This document shows, piece by piece, positions 11,795 through 23,071 of a stretch of 64,000 nucleotides of DNA (its first letter is position 1; every line of letters starts with the position of its first letter). The stretch is from Panulirus ornatus (Eukaryota > Arthropoda > Malacostraca > Decapoda > Palinuridae): NCBI RefSeq assembly GCF_036320965.1, contig NC_092257.1:17853913-17917912 (forward strand), read 5' to 3'. Below the pieces are notes generated by a model. That model was not told the origin of the DNA. It saw nothing but the letters and a program-made list of their open reading frames with translations, and did not search any database. The translations under genes were made by a program, and so were the position numbers.

Positions 11795-12765
11795 GAGGGG
11801 GTGAGGAATAAAAAGTATTTAGAGTATCAGTGCTTGCATGTGCAGGATATGCATGTGGCATACAAAAGGTGGGTGGTAGCAGATTGGAAAGGGTAGTTAG
11901 TAGTTGGATAAGAAAGTAAGGAGAGAAGATAGGTGTTTGGGCAGTACATATAGGGAAGGAGTGCAAATGATTAGGGTATATATAAGAGAAGTGGCAGAAG
12001 GTCAAGAGGAAGGTGCAGTGGTTGAAAAAGACAGCAAATGAAGAGAGAAGAGATGGTGAAAGCCATACATTAGATGAAATGTGGCAGAACAGCTTTAATG
12101 GATGGTACTGCAGTAGAATTTATTAAGAAAGAGGTTGACTGTGTTGTTGATTGGTTGGTGTGGATTTTCACTGTTTATATGGATCATGGTGAGGCACCTG
12201 AAGATGGGAAGAATGCACATTGTGTCAGTGTGTAAAGGCAAGGGGGCTAAAGATGAGTGCTCAAACTACAGAATATACCTGGTAAGTTGTATGGGAGGGT
12301 ATTGATTGAGAGTATGAAAGCATGTACAGAGCATCAGAGTAGGGAGGAGCAGTGTGGTTTTAGAGGTTGTTGAGGGTGTGTGGATCAGGTGTTTGCTTTA
12401 AGGAATGTGTGTGAGAAAAGAGAGGAAGGAGGATTTGAATATGGCATTTATGGACTTGGAGAAAGCATATGAGAGGGTTGATAGAGATGCCTTTGTAGAA
12501 CTTAAGAATATACAATGTAGGAGGAAAGCTGCTAGGAGCAGTGAATTTTTTCGAGGGTGTAAAGCATGTGTACAAGTAGGAAGAGAGGAAGGTGAATGGT
12601 TCCAAGTGAAGATTGGTCTCAGGCAGGGGTGTGTAATGTCACCATGGTTGTTCATTTTGTTTATGGATGAGATGGTGAAGGAGGTAAATGTGAGTCTTGG
12701 AGAGAGGGGCGAGTATGCCTAGTCAAGGAAATGAGAGGGCCTTGGAAGTGACTCATAGGATGGCA
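11795..12765 (+). mobile_element. Old RTE-like fragment (linker to RT)
   Basis: Divergent copy: MAFMDLEKAYERVDRDA and VKIGLRQGCVMSPWLF are readable at 12405-12722, with frameshifts upstream. It ends without a 3' UTR about 190 bp before exon 1. Confidence 0.72.
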
Positions 12766-12951
12766 AACAAATATGAGAATAAAGAAGTTTTACATTTTAT
12801 TAATTGTAAGAAAGTGCAGGTGCTTTCACTGCCTTTCACATGCTAACTTATCTATGAGTCCTGTTTTTTTCACTTAATGATTGCCATTTCTCAGGTGTTT
12901 TGGGGTTGATTTTACTAATGCTGCTTGAAAAAATTTTGCCGTCTTTTCCAG

Positions 12952-13060
12952 GACTCATTGGAACTGTTTCTTATTTCGCAAAAACGTCGAGGACGACCAA
13001 ACAAATTTGTGTCAACCCTAAAAGGAATTCATTTTAAGAGGAAAGCAGTTGATAAAGAAT
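12952..13060 (+). CDS. Exon 1 (first visible) of DXO/Rai1-like gene, with AT-hook
   Basis: This 109-nt internal exon starts after a pyrimidine-rich acceptor (TCTTTTCCAG) and ends at donor GTGAGT. It encodes 36 residues plus one base. Residues 11-18 read KRRGRPNK, an AT-hook core (RGRP flanked by basic residues) of the kind that binds the minor groove of AT-rich DNA. The rest is basic (KGIHFKRKAVDKE). The leftover T joins the AT that opens the exon at 17587 to make TAT, so the phase matches. Because it begins with an acceptor, the start codon must lie in an exon left of the window. The exon sits in a repeat-poor gap between an old RTE relic and a tRNA-like short element. Membership of the downstream gene rests on strand, phase and splice sites only, so it is less certain than the later exons. 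Confidence 0.55.
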
Positions 13061-13159
13061 GTGAGTTATAATTGTAAACAGCTTTTGGTATATGTATATA
13101 TTCTCATACTTTCTACTTTGATGTATCTCTTTTACATATTGTTCTCATATTACTTCCTT

Positions 13160-13535
13160 TAAGCTTGATAAAATTGCTGTCTACTGGTTAAGGAGAGCCT
13201 AACAGGATATGACCAGTCTAGACCCCATTGGTGTTGGACATGAGACGAAGGATATTTGATTACTTGTAATTAGATGGTCATTTCCCTATTATGATAGGCA
13301 GCATATTCAAGCGGTCAGCATACCCAGCTACCACGCAAGTGGTATGAGGTTTGAATCCTTTCTGTTAGGGCATTATGTATTTTATATAAGTGCACACTCG
13401 TATGCAGTATATTTGTGTTCATATACCTCCATGTTGTGTCAGTGGGATCGGTAAAATTGCTGACTACTGAGTAATGTGAGCCTGACAGGATTTGACTGGT
13501 TTAAACCCCTTTGCTCATGGACTTGAGTTGAAGAG
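13160..13535 (+). repeat. tRNA-like short element between two direct repeats
   Basis: A block of about 90 bp (AAATTGCTGTCTACTGG, GAGCCTAACAGGAT) at about 13166-13258 recurs at 13450-13540. Between them, 13299-13375 looks like a tRNA remnant: ATTCAAGCGGTCAGCAT resembles an A box and GGTTTGAATCC a B box. Together this suggests a tRNA-derived SINE, perhaps duplicated. No intact tRNA cloverleaf is claimed. Confidence 0.5.
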
Positions 13536-13599
13536 TATTCTGCATTTATGAGTTTTTTGTTTATATTAGCTGAAACGGCATGGGCAGCTGAAGCCCTAA

Positions 13600-15643
13600 T
13601 TAAGGCCACCCCAAAAGTTGCATGTGGAATGAGAAAGGTGGGAGGCAGGCAAATTAGAAAGAGTAGTGACTGGTGGGATAAAGAAGTATGGTTGTTAATG
13701 AAAGAGAACTGAGAGGCATTTGGGTGATTCTTGCAGGGAAATAGTGCAAATGACTGGGAGATGTATAAAAGAAAGTGGCTGGAGGTCAAGAGAAAGGTGC
13801 AAGAGGTGAAAAAAGGGGCAAACGAGAGTTAGGATGAGAGAATATCATTAAATTTTAGGGAGAATAAAAAGATGTTTTGGAAGGAGGTAAATAAAGTACT
13901 TAGACAAGAGTACAAATGGGGACATTGGTAAAGGGGGCAAATGGGGAGGTAATAACAAGAAGTGATGAAGTGAGAAGGAGATGGGGTGAGTATTTTGGCA
14001 GATATAGAGTGCTTTGGTCAGGGTGGTGTGCGAAGTGAGAGGGTCAGGGAGAATGGTTTGGTAAACAGAGAAGAGGTACTGAAGATGAAAGCTGGCAAGG
14101 CTGGGGGTTTGGATAGTAATGCAGTGGAATTTATTAAAAAAGGGGGTGAATGTGTTGTTGATTGGTTGGCAAGGATACTCAATGTATGTATGGATCATGG
14201 TGAAGTGCCTGAAGATTGGTGGCATGCATGCATAGTGCCATTTTGCAAAGGCAAAGGGGATAAAGGTGAGTGTTCAGATTACAGAAGCATAAGTTTGTTG
14301 AGTATTCCTGGGAAATTATATGGGAGGGTATTGATTGAGAGGGTAAAGGCATGTATAGAGTATCAGATTGGGAAAGAGCAGTGTGGTTTCAGAAGTGGTA
14401 GAGGATGTGTGGATCAGGTGTTTGCTTTGAAAAATACTTGGAAAAACAGATGGATTTGTATGTAGCATTTGTGGATCTGGAGAAGGCATATGATAGGGTT
14501 GATAGAGGTGTTTTGTGGAAGGTATTAAGAGTATATGGTGTGGGAGGTAAGTTGTTAGAAGCAGTGAAAAGTTTTTACCAGAGATGCAAGGCATGTGTAC
14601 AAGTAGGAGGAAGGAAAAGTGATTGGCTCCTAGTGAATGTCAGTTTGCGGTAGGGGTGTATGATGTCCCCATGGTTGTTTGTTTATGGATGGGGTGGTTA
14701 GGGAGGTGAATGCAAGAGTTTTGGAGAGAGGGGCAAATATTCAGTCTGTTATGGATGAGAGGGCCGGGGAAGTGAGACAGTTGTAGTTTGCTGATGATAC
14801 AGCGCTGGTGGTTGATTTGGGTGAGAAACTGCAGAGGTTGGGTTGGTGACAGTTTGGTAAAGTGAGTGAAAGGAGAAAGTTGAGAGTAAATGTGAATAAG
14901 AGCAAGGTTATTGGGTTTAGTAGGGTTGAGGGACAAGTTGACTGGATGATTGAATGGAGAAAAATTTGAGGAAGTGAAGTGCTTTAGATATCTGGGAGTG
15001 GACTTTGCAGCAAATGAAACCATAGAGGTGGAAGTGAATCACAGGGTGGGGGAGGGGGAGAAGGTTCTCGAAGCAATGAAGAATGTGTGGAAGGAGAGAA
15101 CATTATCTCAGAGAGTGAAAATGGGTATGTTTGAAGGAATAGTGGTTCCAACAATGCTATATGGTTGCGAGGCATGGGCTATACATAGGGTTGTATGTGG
15201 GAGGGTAGATGTGTTGGAAATGAAATGATTGTGGACAATGTGTGGTGTGAGATGGTTTGATCGAGTAAATAATGAAAGGGTAAGAGAGATTTGTGGAAAT
15301 AAAAAGTGTGGTTGAGAGAGCAGAAGAGGGTGTGTTGAAATATTTCAGGTTTGGACATGTGGAGAATATGAGTGAGGAAATATTGACAAAGAGGATATAT
15401 ATGTGTCAGAGGTGGAGGGAACAAGGAGAAGCAGGAGACCAAATTGGAGATGGAAGGATGGAGTTCAAAGATTCTGAGCGATCGGGGCCTCAACATACAG
15501 GAGGGTGAAAGATGTGCAAGGAATAGTGTGAATTGGAACGATGTGGTATACTGGGGTCAACGTGCTGTCAGTGGACTGAGGCAGGGCATGTGAATCATCT
15601 GGGGTAAAACCATGGTAAAGTATGTGGGGTGTGGATGTGGAGG
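13600..15643 (+). mobile_element. RTE-like copy lacking endonuclease, decayed
   Basis: Linker, RT and C-terminal region can be followed in order (frames 13986-14465, 14405-14653, 14950-15228, 15293-15508). A stop interrupts the LRQGC motif near 14650 and the FADD box reads VCxxDDTALV after a stop. It ends in the start of the 3' UTR at about 15643 without the terminal motif. Confidence 0.78.
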
Positions 15644-15644
15644 A

Positions 15645-15908
15645 ATGGGATGTATTTAGGGGAGCAGTGATGGCTTGCGTGAAAAATGCTTGTGGCATAA
15701 GAAAGGTGGGAGGTGGGTAGAGTAGAAAGGGTAGTGAGTTGTGAGATGAAGAAGTAAGTCAGTTAGTAAAAGAGAAGAGAGAGGCATTTGGGCGATTTTT
15801 GCAGGGAAGTAGTGCAAATGATTGAGAGATGTATAAAAGAAAGCGGCAAGAGGTCAAGAGAAAGGTGCAAGAGGTGAAAAAGAGGGCAAATGAGATGGGG
15901 TGAGAGAG
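15645..15908 (+). mobile_element. RTE-like linker fragment
   Basis: A second + strand piece starts with GGAATGGGATGTATTTAGG (the EEWDVF region), so it repeats sequence lying upstream of the preceding copy's contents. It is cut at 15908, where a DNA transposon fragment begins. Confidence 0.7.
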
Positions 15909-15910
15909 TA

Positions 15911-16292
15911 CAGGTACACCTCTGAATTTCCGGCTCCTGATGATTCGGCACCTCCTTTTGTCCGGACAAAATTACATGAGGGAACTTGAAATTACCGCAG
16001 CCACAAATGGCATTGTGTGTAGGGTGCACTTGTGTACATTCTTTACACTGCACTTGTTGGTGGTGATACCACAATTCTGGGAGATTCTTAGCTTATTTTG
16101 CCTAAATTTAACCCTAGCTATGGCTTCTAAGACATATGAGAGTGTCAGTCGCAGTTTCAAACATAAACATCTGTCCATATTGATCCAAGATAAAGTAGAA
16201 CTGTTGGAAAAAATGGACCATGGTGTTTTGGTACGTAAGCTGTGTGACATCTAAAGTTTTGGTTCATCAACTGTTTATGATATAAAGAAGCT
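15911..16292 (+). mobile_element. pogo/Tigger-like DNA transposon, 5' fragment
   Basis: It begins CAGGTACACCTCTG, resembling a pogo/Tigger terminus, and after about 200 bp an ATG (16120) opens a CENP-B/pogo-type N-terminus. The protein reads MASKTYESVSRSFKHKHLS, ILIQDKVELLEKMDHGVLV, RKLCDI, a stop, then SFGSSTVYDIKK: a helix-turn-helix DNA-binding domain with one in-frame nonsense codon at about 16252. The catalytic DDE part and the 3' end are absent, because a minus-strand RTE copy occupies the next sequence. Such domains bind transposon ends in active relatives. Confidence 0.72.
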
Positions 16293-16299
16293 TATTTAT

Positions 16300-17518
16300 T
16301 TATTTTTTATTGTGCTTTGTCGCTAACTCCCACGTTAGTGAGGTAGCGCAAGGAAACAGAAGAAAGAAATGGCCCAACCCACCTGCATACACATGTATAT
16401 ACATACACGTCCACACATGCAAATATACATACCTATACATCTCAATGTATACATATATATTTATTTACACACACACACACTTACATATACATATATACAC
16501 ATGTGCATAATTCATACTGTCTGCCTTTATTCATTCCCATCGCCACCCTGCCACACATGAAATAACAACCCCCATCACCCCAAATGTGCGCGAGGTAGCG
16601 CTAGGAAAAGACAACAAAGGCCACATTCGTTCACACTCAGTCTTTAGCTGTCATGTAATAATGCACTGAAACCACAGCTCCCTCTCCACATCCAGGCCTC
16701 ACAGAACTTTCCATGGTTTACCCCAGACTCTTCACATGCCCTGGTTCAATCCATTGACAGCACATCGACCCCCGTTTACCACATTGTTCCAATTCACTCT
16801 ATTCCTTGCATGCCTTTCACCCTCCTGCATGTTCAGGCCCCGATCACTCAAAATCTTTTTCACTCCATCTTTCCACCTCAAATTTGGTCTTCCACTTCTC
16901 CTCGTTTCCTCCACCTCTGACACATATATCCTCTTGGTCAGTCTTTCCTCACTCATTCTCTCCATGTGACCAAACCATTTCAAAACACCCTCTTCTGCTC
17001 TCTCAACCACACTCTTTTTATTACCACACATCTCTCTTACCCTATTATTACTTATTCGATCAAACCACCTCACACCACATATTGTCCTCAAGCATCTCAT
17101 TTCCAGCACATCCACCCTCCTTCACACAACTGTATACATAGCTCATGCCTCACAACCATATGAAATTATTGGAACCACTATTCCCTCAAACATACCCATT
17201 TTTGCTTTCCGAGATAATGTTCTCGACTTCCACACATTCTTCAACGCTCCCAGAACTTTTGCCCCCTCCCCCACCCTATGATTCACTTCTACTTCCATGG
17301 TCCCATCTGCTGCCAAATCCACTCCCCGATATCTAAAACACTTTACTTCCTCCAGTATTTCTCCATTCAAACTTACCTCCCAATTGACTTGACCCTCAAC
17401 CCTACTGTACCTAATAACCTTGCTCTTATTCACATTTACTCTCAACTTTCTTCTTTCACACCTTTTACCAAACTCAGTCACCACTTTCTGCAGTTTCTCA
17501 CCCAAATCAGCCACCATA
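16300..17518 (-). mobile_element. RTE-like copy, 5'-truncated, long 3' UTR
   Basis: Its 3' end starts at about 16312 (GCTTTGTCGCTAACTCCCACG on the + strand) next to a T-rich run. The long 3' UTR runs to about 16720. The C-terminal and RT regions (16732-17115 and 17143-17517) reach the residues just after the FADD box, where it is truncated. Confidence 0.8.
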
Positions 17519-17586
17519 TACTGAATGTATAATGTTAAGTTTTTGGTCTCATTACATTTTATATTACATTTAGGATTAAATTTCAG

Positions 17587-17960
17587 ATTTCATTGGCTCA
17601 TGGCACCCAGTGTACCCAAGAGAGACAAGAAGAAATCATGATTGTGATGACATATCTGAAAGAGTTTGTATAATGAAGAATAAGATATCGGTATGTGGCC
17701 ATAGCAAGAAACATCATAGAAATGATTCAGCTCGTCAACTATTTGGTAGTATCAAGATGCATGACACCAGTTCATATTATGGCAGTTATTGTGAGGAACT
17801 AGGAATTAAAGACCAAAAGCATAATGGAAATGATTTTGCATGTCTGTCTACCTTTTTGAAGGGGATTTTTTATGTGAGTAAGAATGGACAGATTTGTCAA
17901 ACGGTCTTCTATAAGTTTCTTTTGGACATCTATGAACTAAGAAACTTTGAACCTAAGAAG
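17587..17960 (+). CDS. Exon 2 of DXO/Rai1-like gene
   Basis: This 374-nt exon (2 + 124 codons) lies between acceptor AAATTTCAG and donor GTAAGC. An in-frame TAA at 17577 lies just upstream, so either the reading enters by splicing at 17587 or translation begins at the first in-frame ATG, 17673. The upstream exon joining in phase favours splicing. The product is rich in His, Lys, Cys and Asn (for example CGHSKKHHRND) and ends YELRNFEPKK. I recognise no domain; cysteines and histidines are frequent but their spacing does not form a standard zinc finger. It is probably the poorly conserved N-terminal part that precedes the DXO fold. No repeat matches it in the window, which supports its being host sequence. 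Confidence 0.6.
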
Positions 17961-18529
17961 GTAAGCAGACTTCTTTTGATATTCTAATCCAGTGATTCTG
18001 TGGACCTTTTATGAAAATGCACATGTAATGATGGGTATGGTCACTCTTATATTTAAACTTTATCCAAGAAAATTACTAATGATGAATGAATCTGCAGACT
18101 TTTGAATGCAGTTTTTTTAATGGATGGAGCCTGAACATGCACATATCAATTCATTATCTCTCAGATGGGGTTATTATTTGTACAGTATGTATAGGAAGCT
18201 CTGCAATTATGATTCCCCATCTTTTGAACTCTCTTTTCTGTTATGTAGGTAGTTTGGTGAACTCACTCATATATCTGCATTTTCAGCATCCTCTCTTAGC
18301 CTCCTCCATGTTTCCAGAACTCTTTAACTTTAGGAATATTTCTTCATATTATGTTGCCATACTTTTTAAAAAGTTTCCTTTTGTGCCTTCTCATCCATGT
18401 GGTTTTTTCAGTTTCAGAGAGTTGTTGTTTGTTAACCTCATTAGAACTCCATAAACTTGTACTTTGTCATTATGTTTCTGCTTTTCCTCTATTCTTCCAA
18501 TGTGGGTAATTTCATGTTAGCTTCCCTTG
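17961..18529. other. Intron sequence without recognised feature
   Basis: AT-rich intron sequence. A 122-codon open frame (18086-18454) has the biased Leu/Phe/Ser composition of chance and no splice context, so it is not called as a gene. Confidence 0.5.
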
Positions 18530-19384
18530 GTTTAGCAAAGGCCACATTTGCTCGCATTCTCTAGCTGTTATTTGTAATGCACTGAAACCACAGCTCCCTA
18601 TCCACAATAAGCCTCATAGACCTTTCCGTGGCTCCACCCTGGCTCCTTCATATACCCTGGTTCAGTCCATTGGCAGCATGTTGATCCCTGTATACCACAG
18701 CATTCCCATTTACCCTATCCCATGCACATCATTCACCCTCCTGCGTCTTCAGGCCCTGATCACTCAGAATCATTTTCATGCCTTCCCTCCATCTCCAGTT
18801 TGGTCATCCTCTTCTTGTTCCCTCCTTTTCTGACACATATATCCACTTTGTCAACTTCTCATTCATTCTCTCCATATTTCCAGACCATTTCAGCACCCCG
18901 TCTTCAGATCTCTCAACCACACTATACTTTTATTTTACCACACTTTTCCCTCCCCTTTTTATAAATTACATGATGAAACCACCTCACACCACTTGCTGTC
19001 CATAAACATTTCATTTCCAATGCTTTCACCTTCTGCACATCCTCATCTATAGCCCATGCCTTACGTCCATGGAACATTATTGGAACAACTATACCTTCAA
19101 ACACTGATTTTTGCCCTCCTAGATAGTGATCTCCCTTTTCACACGTTCCTCATTGCGCCCAAAAGTTTCACCCCACCCTCACCCCACCCCAACCCAACCC
19201 AACCCAACCCAACCCAACCCAACCCAACCCAACCCAACCCAACCCAATCCAATCCAACCCAACCACCCCACCCCACCCCACACACACCCCGTGGGATTCA
19301 CTTATGGTTTCATGTTTCCATTTGCTGTCATGTCCACTCACAGATATCTAAAATAGTTCACCTCCTCCAATTTCTCGGCAGTCA
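18530..19384 (-). mobile_element. Divergent RTE-like 3' half, containing an AACCC array
   Basis: From 18536 the reversed 3' UTR and C-terminal region of a diverged subfamily can be followed (for example MFEGIVVPIMFHGRKAWA at 18922-19104), up to about 19384. The AACCC simple repeat lies within it. Confidence 0.7.
19191..19290. repeat. AACCC pentanucleotide array
   Basis: About 14 units of AACCC with a few AATCC variants (19191-19264), grading into CACCC units up to about 19290. It sits inside a retrotransposon relic, probably grown from a C-rich stretch. Confidence 0.9.
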
Positions 19385-21055
19385 AGTATGAGAGGGTCAG
19401 GGAGAATGATTTGGTAAACAGAGAAGAGGTAGTAAAAGCTTTGGGGAAGACAAAAGCCAGCAAGGTGGTGGGTTTGGTTGGTATTGCTGTGGAATTTATT
19501 AAAAAAGGGGTGACTGTGTTTGTTGTTCACTGGTTGGTAAGGATATTCAGTGTATGTATGGCTCATGGTGAAGTGTCTGAGGATTGGCAGAATACATGTA
19601 TAGTGCCATTGTACAAAGGCAAAGGGGATAAAGGTGAGTGTTCAAATTACAGAGGTATAAGTTTGTTGAGCATTCCTGGGAAAGTATTTATTTGTTTATT
19701 TATTTATTTTACTTTATTGCTGTCTCCTGCGTTAGTGAGGTAGCACAAGGAAACATACAAAACAATGGCCCAACCCACTCACATACACATGTATATACAT
19801 ACACGTCCACACATGCAAATGTACATACCTATACATCTCAAGGTATGCATATATATACACACATAGACATATACATATATACACATGTACATAATTCATA
19901 CTGTCTGCCTTTATTCATTCTCGTTGCCACCCTGCCACACATGAAATGACAACCCCCTCCCCCCGCATGCGTGCGAGGTACTGCTAGGGAGACAACAAAG
20001 GCCACATGGTTGGTTACTGAAGTGGCAGTGCATGATGATTTCTTCTGTCTCTGATACTTCAGCCTTGCCAATTACAGCACATTCTCATGCATTTTCTAGG
20101 AAGGAAATTGAATGGGTTTTAGGTAGATGTAGAGTAACAGGCAGAGGATGATCTGGATTTCTTGTAGATGATATTCTGCTTTTAGATTGCAAGGGAGGGT
20201 ATTGATCGAGAGGGTAAAGGCATGTGCAGAGCACCAGATTGGAGAGGAGCAGTGAGGTTTCAGAAATGGTAGAGGATGTGTGGATTAGGTGTTTGCTTTG
20301 AAGAATGTATGTAAGAAATACTTAGAAAAACAGATGGATTTGTATGTAGCATTTATGTATCTGGAGAAGGCATATGATAGAGTTGATAGAGACATTCTGT
20401 GGAAGGTATTAAGAGTATTTGGTGTGGGAGGCAAGTTGCTAGAAGCAGTGAAAAGTTTTTATCGAGGATGTAAGGCATGTGTATGAGTAGGAAGAGAGGA
20501 AAATGAGTGGTTCCCAGTGAATGTAGGCTTGCAGCAGGGTCGTGTGATGTCTCCATGATTGTTTAATTTGTTTATGGATGGGTTTGTTAGGGAGGTGAAT
20601 GCAAGAGTTTTGGAGAAAGGGGCAAGTATGCAGTCTGTTCTGGATAAGAGGGTTGGGAAAGTGAGTCAGTTGTTGTTTGCTGATACAGCACTGGTGGCCA
20701 ATTCGGGTAAGAAACTGCAGAAGCTGATGACTGAGTTTGGTAAAGTGTGTGAAGGAAGAAAGTTGAGAGTAAATGTGAATAAGAGCAAGGTTATTAGGTT
20801 TAGGAGGGTTGAGGGACAAGTCAGTTGGGAGGTAAGTTTGAATGGAGAAAAACTGGAGGAAGTGAAGTGTTTTAGATATCTGGGAGTGGATTTGGCAGCA
20901 GGTGGAACCATGCAAGAGGAAGTGAGTCAAAGAGTGGGAAAGGGGCAAAGGTTTTGCGAGCATTGAAGAATGTGTGGAAGGCAAGAACATTATCTCGGAG
21001 AGCAAAAATGGGTATGTTTGAAGAAACTGTAGTTCCAGCAATATTATATGGTGCT
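19385..21055 (+). mobile_element. RTE-like copy interrupted by an insertion
   Basis: The RT fingers (19385-19685) stop at SIPGK, and the same reading resumes at 20190 with the following residues, so the 504 bp between are a later insertion. Frames 20289-20486 and 20559-20966 carry MDLYVAFMYLEKAYDRVD and RT text. The active-site box has lost one base triplet (FADTALVANS). It stops at about 21055. Confidence 0.78.
19686..20189 (-). mobile_element. RTE-like 3' UTR insertion with extra sequence
   Basis: A T-rich run leads into a reversed long 3' UTR (19697-20005). The next ~180 bp (20010-20189) match nothing else in the window and may be transduced or filler DNA. Confidence 0.65.
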
Positions 21056-21157
21056 GTTTTTCATGTGTGGCGGGATGGCAGCTGGCATTGATGAAGGCAG
21101 CACGTATGAATATGTACATGTGTGTATATGTATATGTCTGTGTATGTATATTTATAA
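21056..21157 (+). mobile_element. RTE-like 3' UTR remnant
   Basis: TTTCATGTGTGGCGGGATGG to the ATGTCTGTGTATGTATAT region, joined directly to the copy ending at 21055. The piece between was deleted. Confidence 0.65.
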
Positions 21158-22327
21158 TTTATTTTGCTTTGTCGTTGTCTCCTGCATTAGCGAGGTAGCG
21201 CAAGGAAACAGACGAAAGAATGCCCCAATCCACCCACATACACATGTATATACATACACGTCCACACATGCAAATATACATGCCTATACATCTTGTATAC
21301 ATATACGTATATACACATGTACATAATTCATACTGTCTGCCTTTATTCATTCCCATCGCCACCCCGCCACACATGAAATAAAAACCCCCTCCCCCTTCAT
21401 GTGTGCAGTGTAGCGCTAGAAAAAGACAACAAAGGCCACATTCGTTCACACTCAGTCTCTAGCTGTCATGTAATTATGCACCAAAACCACAGCTCCCTTT
21501 CCATATCCAGGCCCCACAGAACTTTCCATGGTTTACCCCAGACGCTTCACATGCCCTGGTTCAATCCATTGACAGCATGTCGATCCCGGTATACCACATC
21601 GTTCCAATTCACTCTATTCCTTGAACACCTTTCACCCTCCTGCATGTTCAGGCCCCAATCACTCAAAATCTTTTTCACTCCATCTTTCCACCTCAAATTT
21701 GGTCTCCCACTTCTCCTCCTTCCCTCCACCTCTGACACATATATCCTCTTTGTCAATCTTTCTTCACTCATTCTCTCCATTTGACCAAACCATTTCAAAA
21801 CACCTCTTCTGCTCTCTGAACCACTCTTTTTATGACCATACATCTCTCTTACCCTATTATTACTTACTCGATCAAACCACCTCACACCACATATTGTCCT
21901 CAAACATCTCATTTCCAGCACATCCACCCTCCTCCGCACAACTCTATACATAGCTCACACCTCACAACCATATGAAATTGTTGGAACCACTATTCCTTCC
22001 AACATACCCATTTTTGCTTTCCAAGATAATGTTCTCGACTTTCACACATTCGTCAACGCTCCCAGAACTTTCGTCCCCTCCCCCACCCTATGATTCACTT
22101 CCGCTTCCATGGTTCCATCCGCTGCCAAATCCACTTCTAGATATCTAAAACACTTCACTTCCTCCAGTTTTTCCCCATTCAAACTTACCTCCCAATTGAC
22201 TTGTCCCTCAACCCTACTGAACCTAATAACCTTACTCTTATTCACATTTACTCTCAGCTTTCTTCTTTCACACACTTTACCAAACTCAGTCACCAGCTTC
22301 TGCAGTTTCTCACACGAATCATGTTTT
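21158..22327 (-). mobile_element. RTE-like copy, 5'-truncated, long 3' UTR
   Basis: The reversed 3' terminus is at about 21164, then the long UTR. RT C-terminal frames at 21547-21951 and 22042-22330 have minor frameshifts. It is truncated just after the FADD box. Confidence 0.8.
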
Positions 22328-22338
22328 TGTTGAAATAT

Positions 22339-23071
22339 TATTTTTTTTTTATTATACTTTGTCGCTGTCTCCCGCGTTTGCGAGGTAGCGCAAGGAAACA
22401 GACGAAAGAAATGGCCCAACCCCCCCCCATACACATGTATATACATACGTCCACACACGCAAATATACACACCTACACAGCTTTCCATGGTTTACCCCAG
22501 ACGCTTCACATGCCTTGATTCAATCCACTGACAGCACGTCAACCCCGGTATACCACATCGCTCCAATTCACTCTATTCCTTGCCCTCCTTTCACCCTCCT
22601 GCATGTTCAGGCCCCGATCACACAAAATCTTTTTCACTCCATCTTTCCACCTCCAATTTGGTCTCCCTCTTCTCCTCGTTCCCTCCACCTCCGACACATA
22701 TATCCTCTTGGTCAATCTTTCCTCACTCATTCTCTCCATGTGCCCAAACCACTTCAAAACACCCTCTTCTGCTCTCTCAACCACGCTCTTTTTATTTCCA
22801 CACATCTCTCTTACCCTTACGTTACTCACTCGATCAAACCACCTCACACCACACATTGTCCTCAAACATCTCATTTCCAGCACATCCATCCTCCTGCGCA
22901 CTACTCTATCCATAGCCCACGCCTCGCAACCATACAACATTGTTGGAACCACTATTCCTTCAAACATACCCATTTTTGCTTTCCGAGATAATGTTCTCGA
23001 CTTCCACACATTCTTCAAGGCCCCCAGAATTTTCGCCCCCTCCCCCACCCTATGATCCACTTCCGCTTCCA
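22339..23071 (-). mobile_element. Young RTE-like insertion with 11-bp target duplication
   Basis: TGTTGAAATAT occurs on both sides (22328-22338 and 23072-23082). Inside are a T run, the reversed 3' terminus, the short 3' UTR and the C-terminal 200 codons of the ORF (22539-23068), open and close to consensus. The target was the 3' UTR tail of another + strand copy. Confidence 0.88.

Noticed and set aside
13299..13375. Functional tRNA gene
   Set aside because: Only box-like motifs are present; I could not form a full acceptor stem and cloverleaf, so it is treated as a SINE remnant.
17610..17987. Stand-alone small gene at exon 2
   Set aside because: The frame starts on a non-ATG codon and runs past a good splice donor (17961); joining with exon 3 in phase explains it better.
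18086..18454. 122-codon open frame in intron 2
   Set aside because: No splice context, no recognisable domain and composition expected of T-rich noncoding DNA.
19191..19290. True telomere
   Set aside because: The unit is AACCC, the array is about 100 bp and unique sequence and a host gene lie on both sides.
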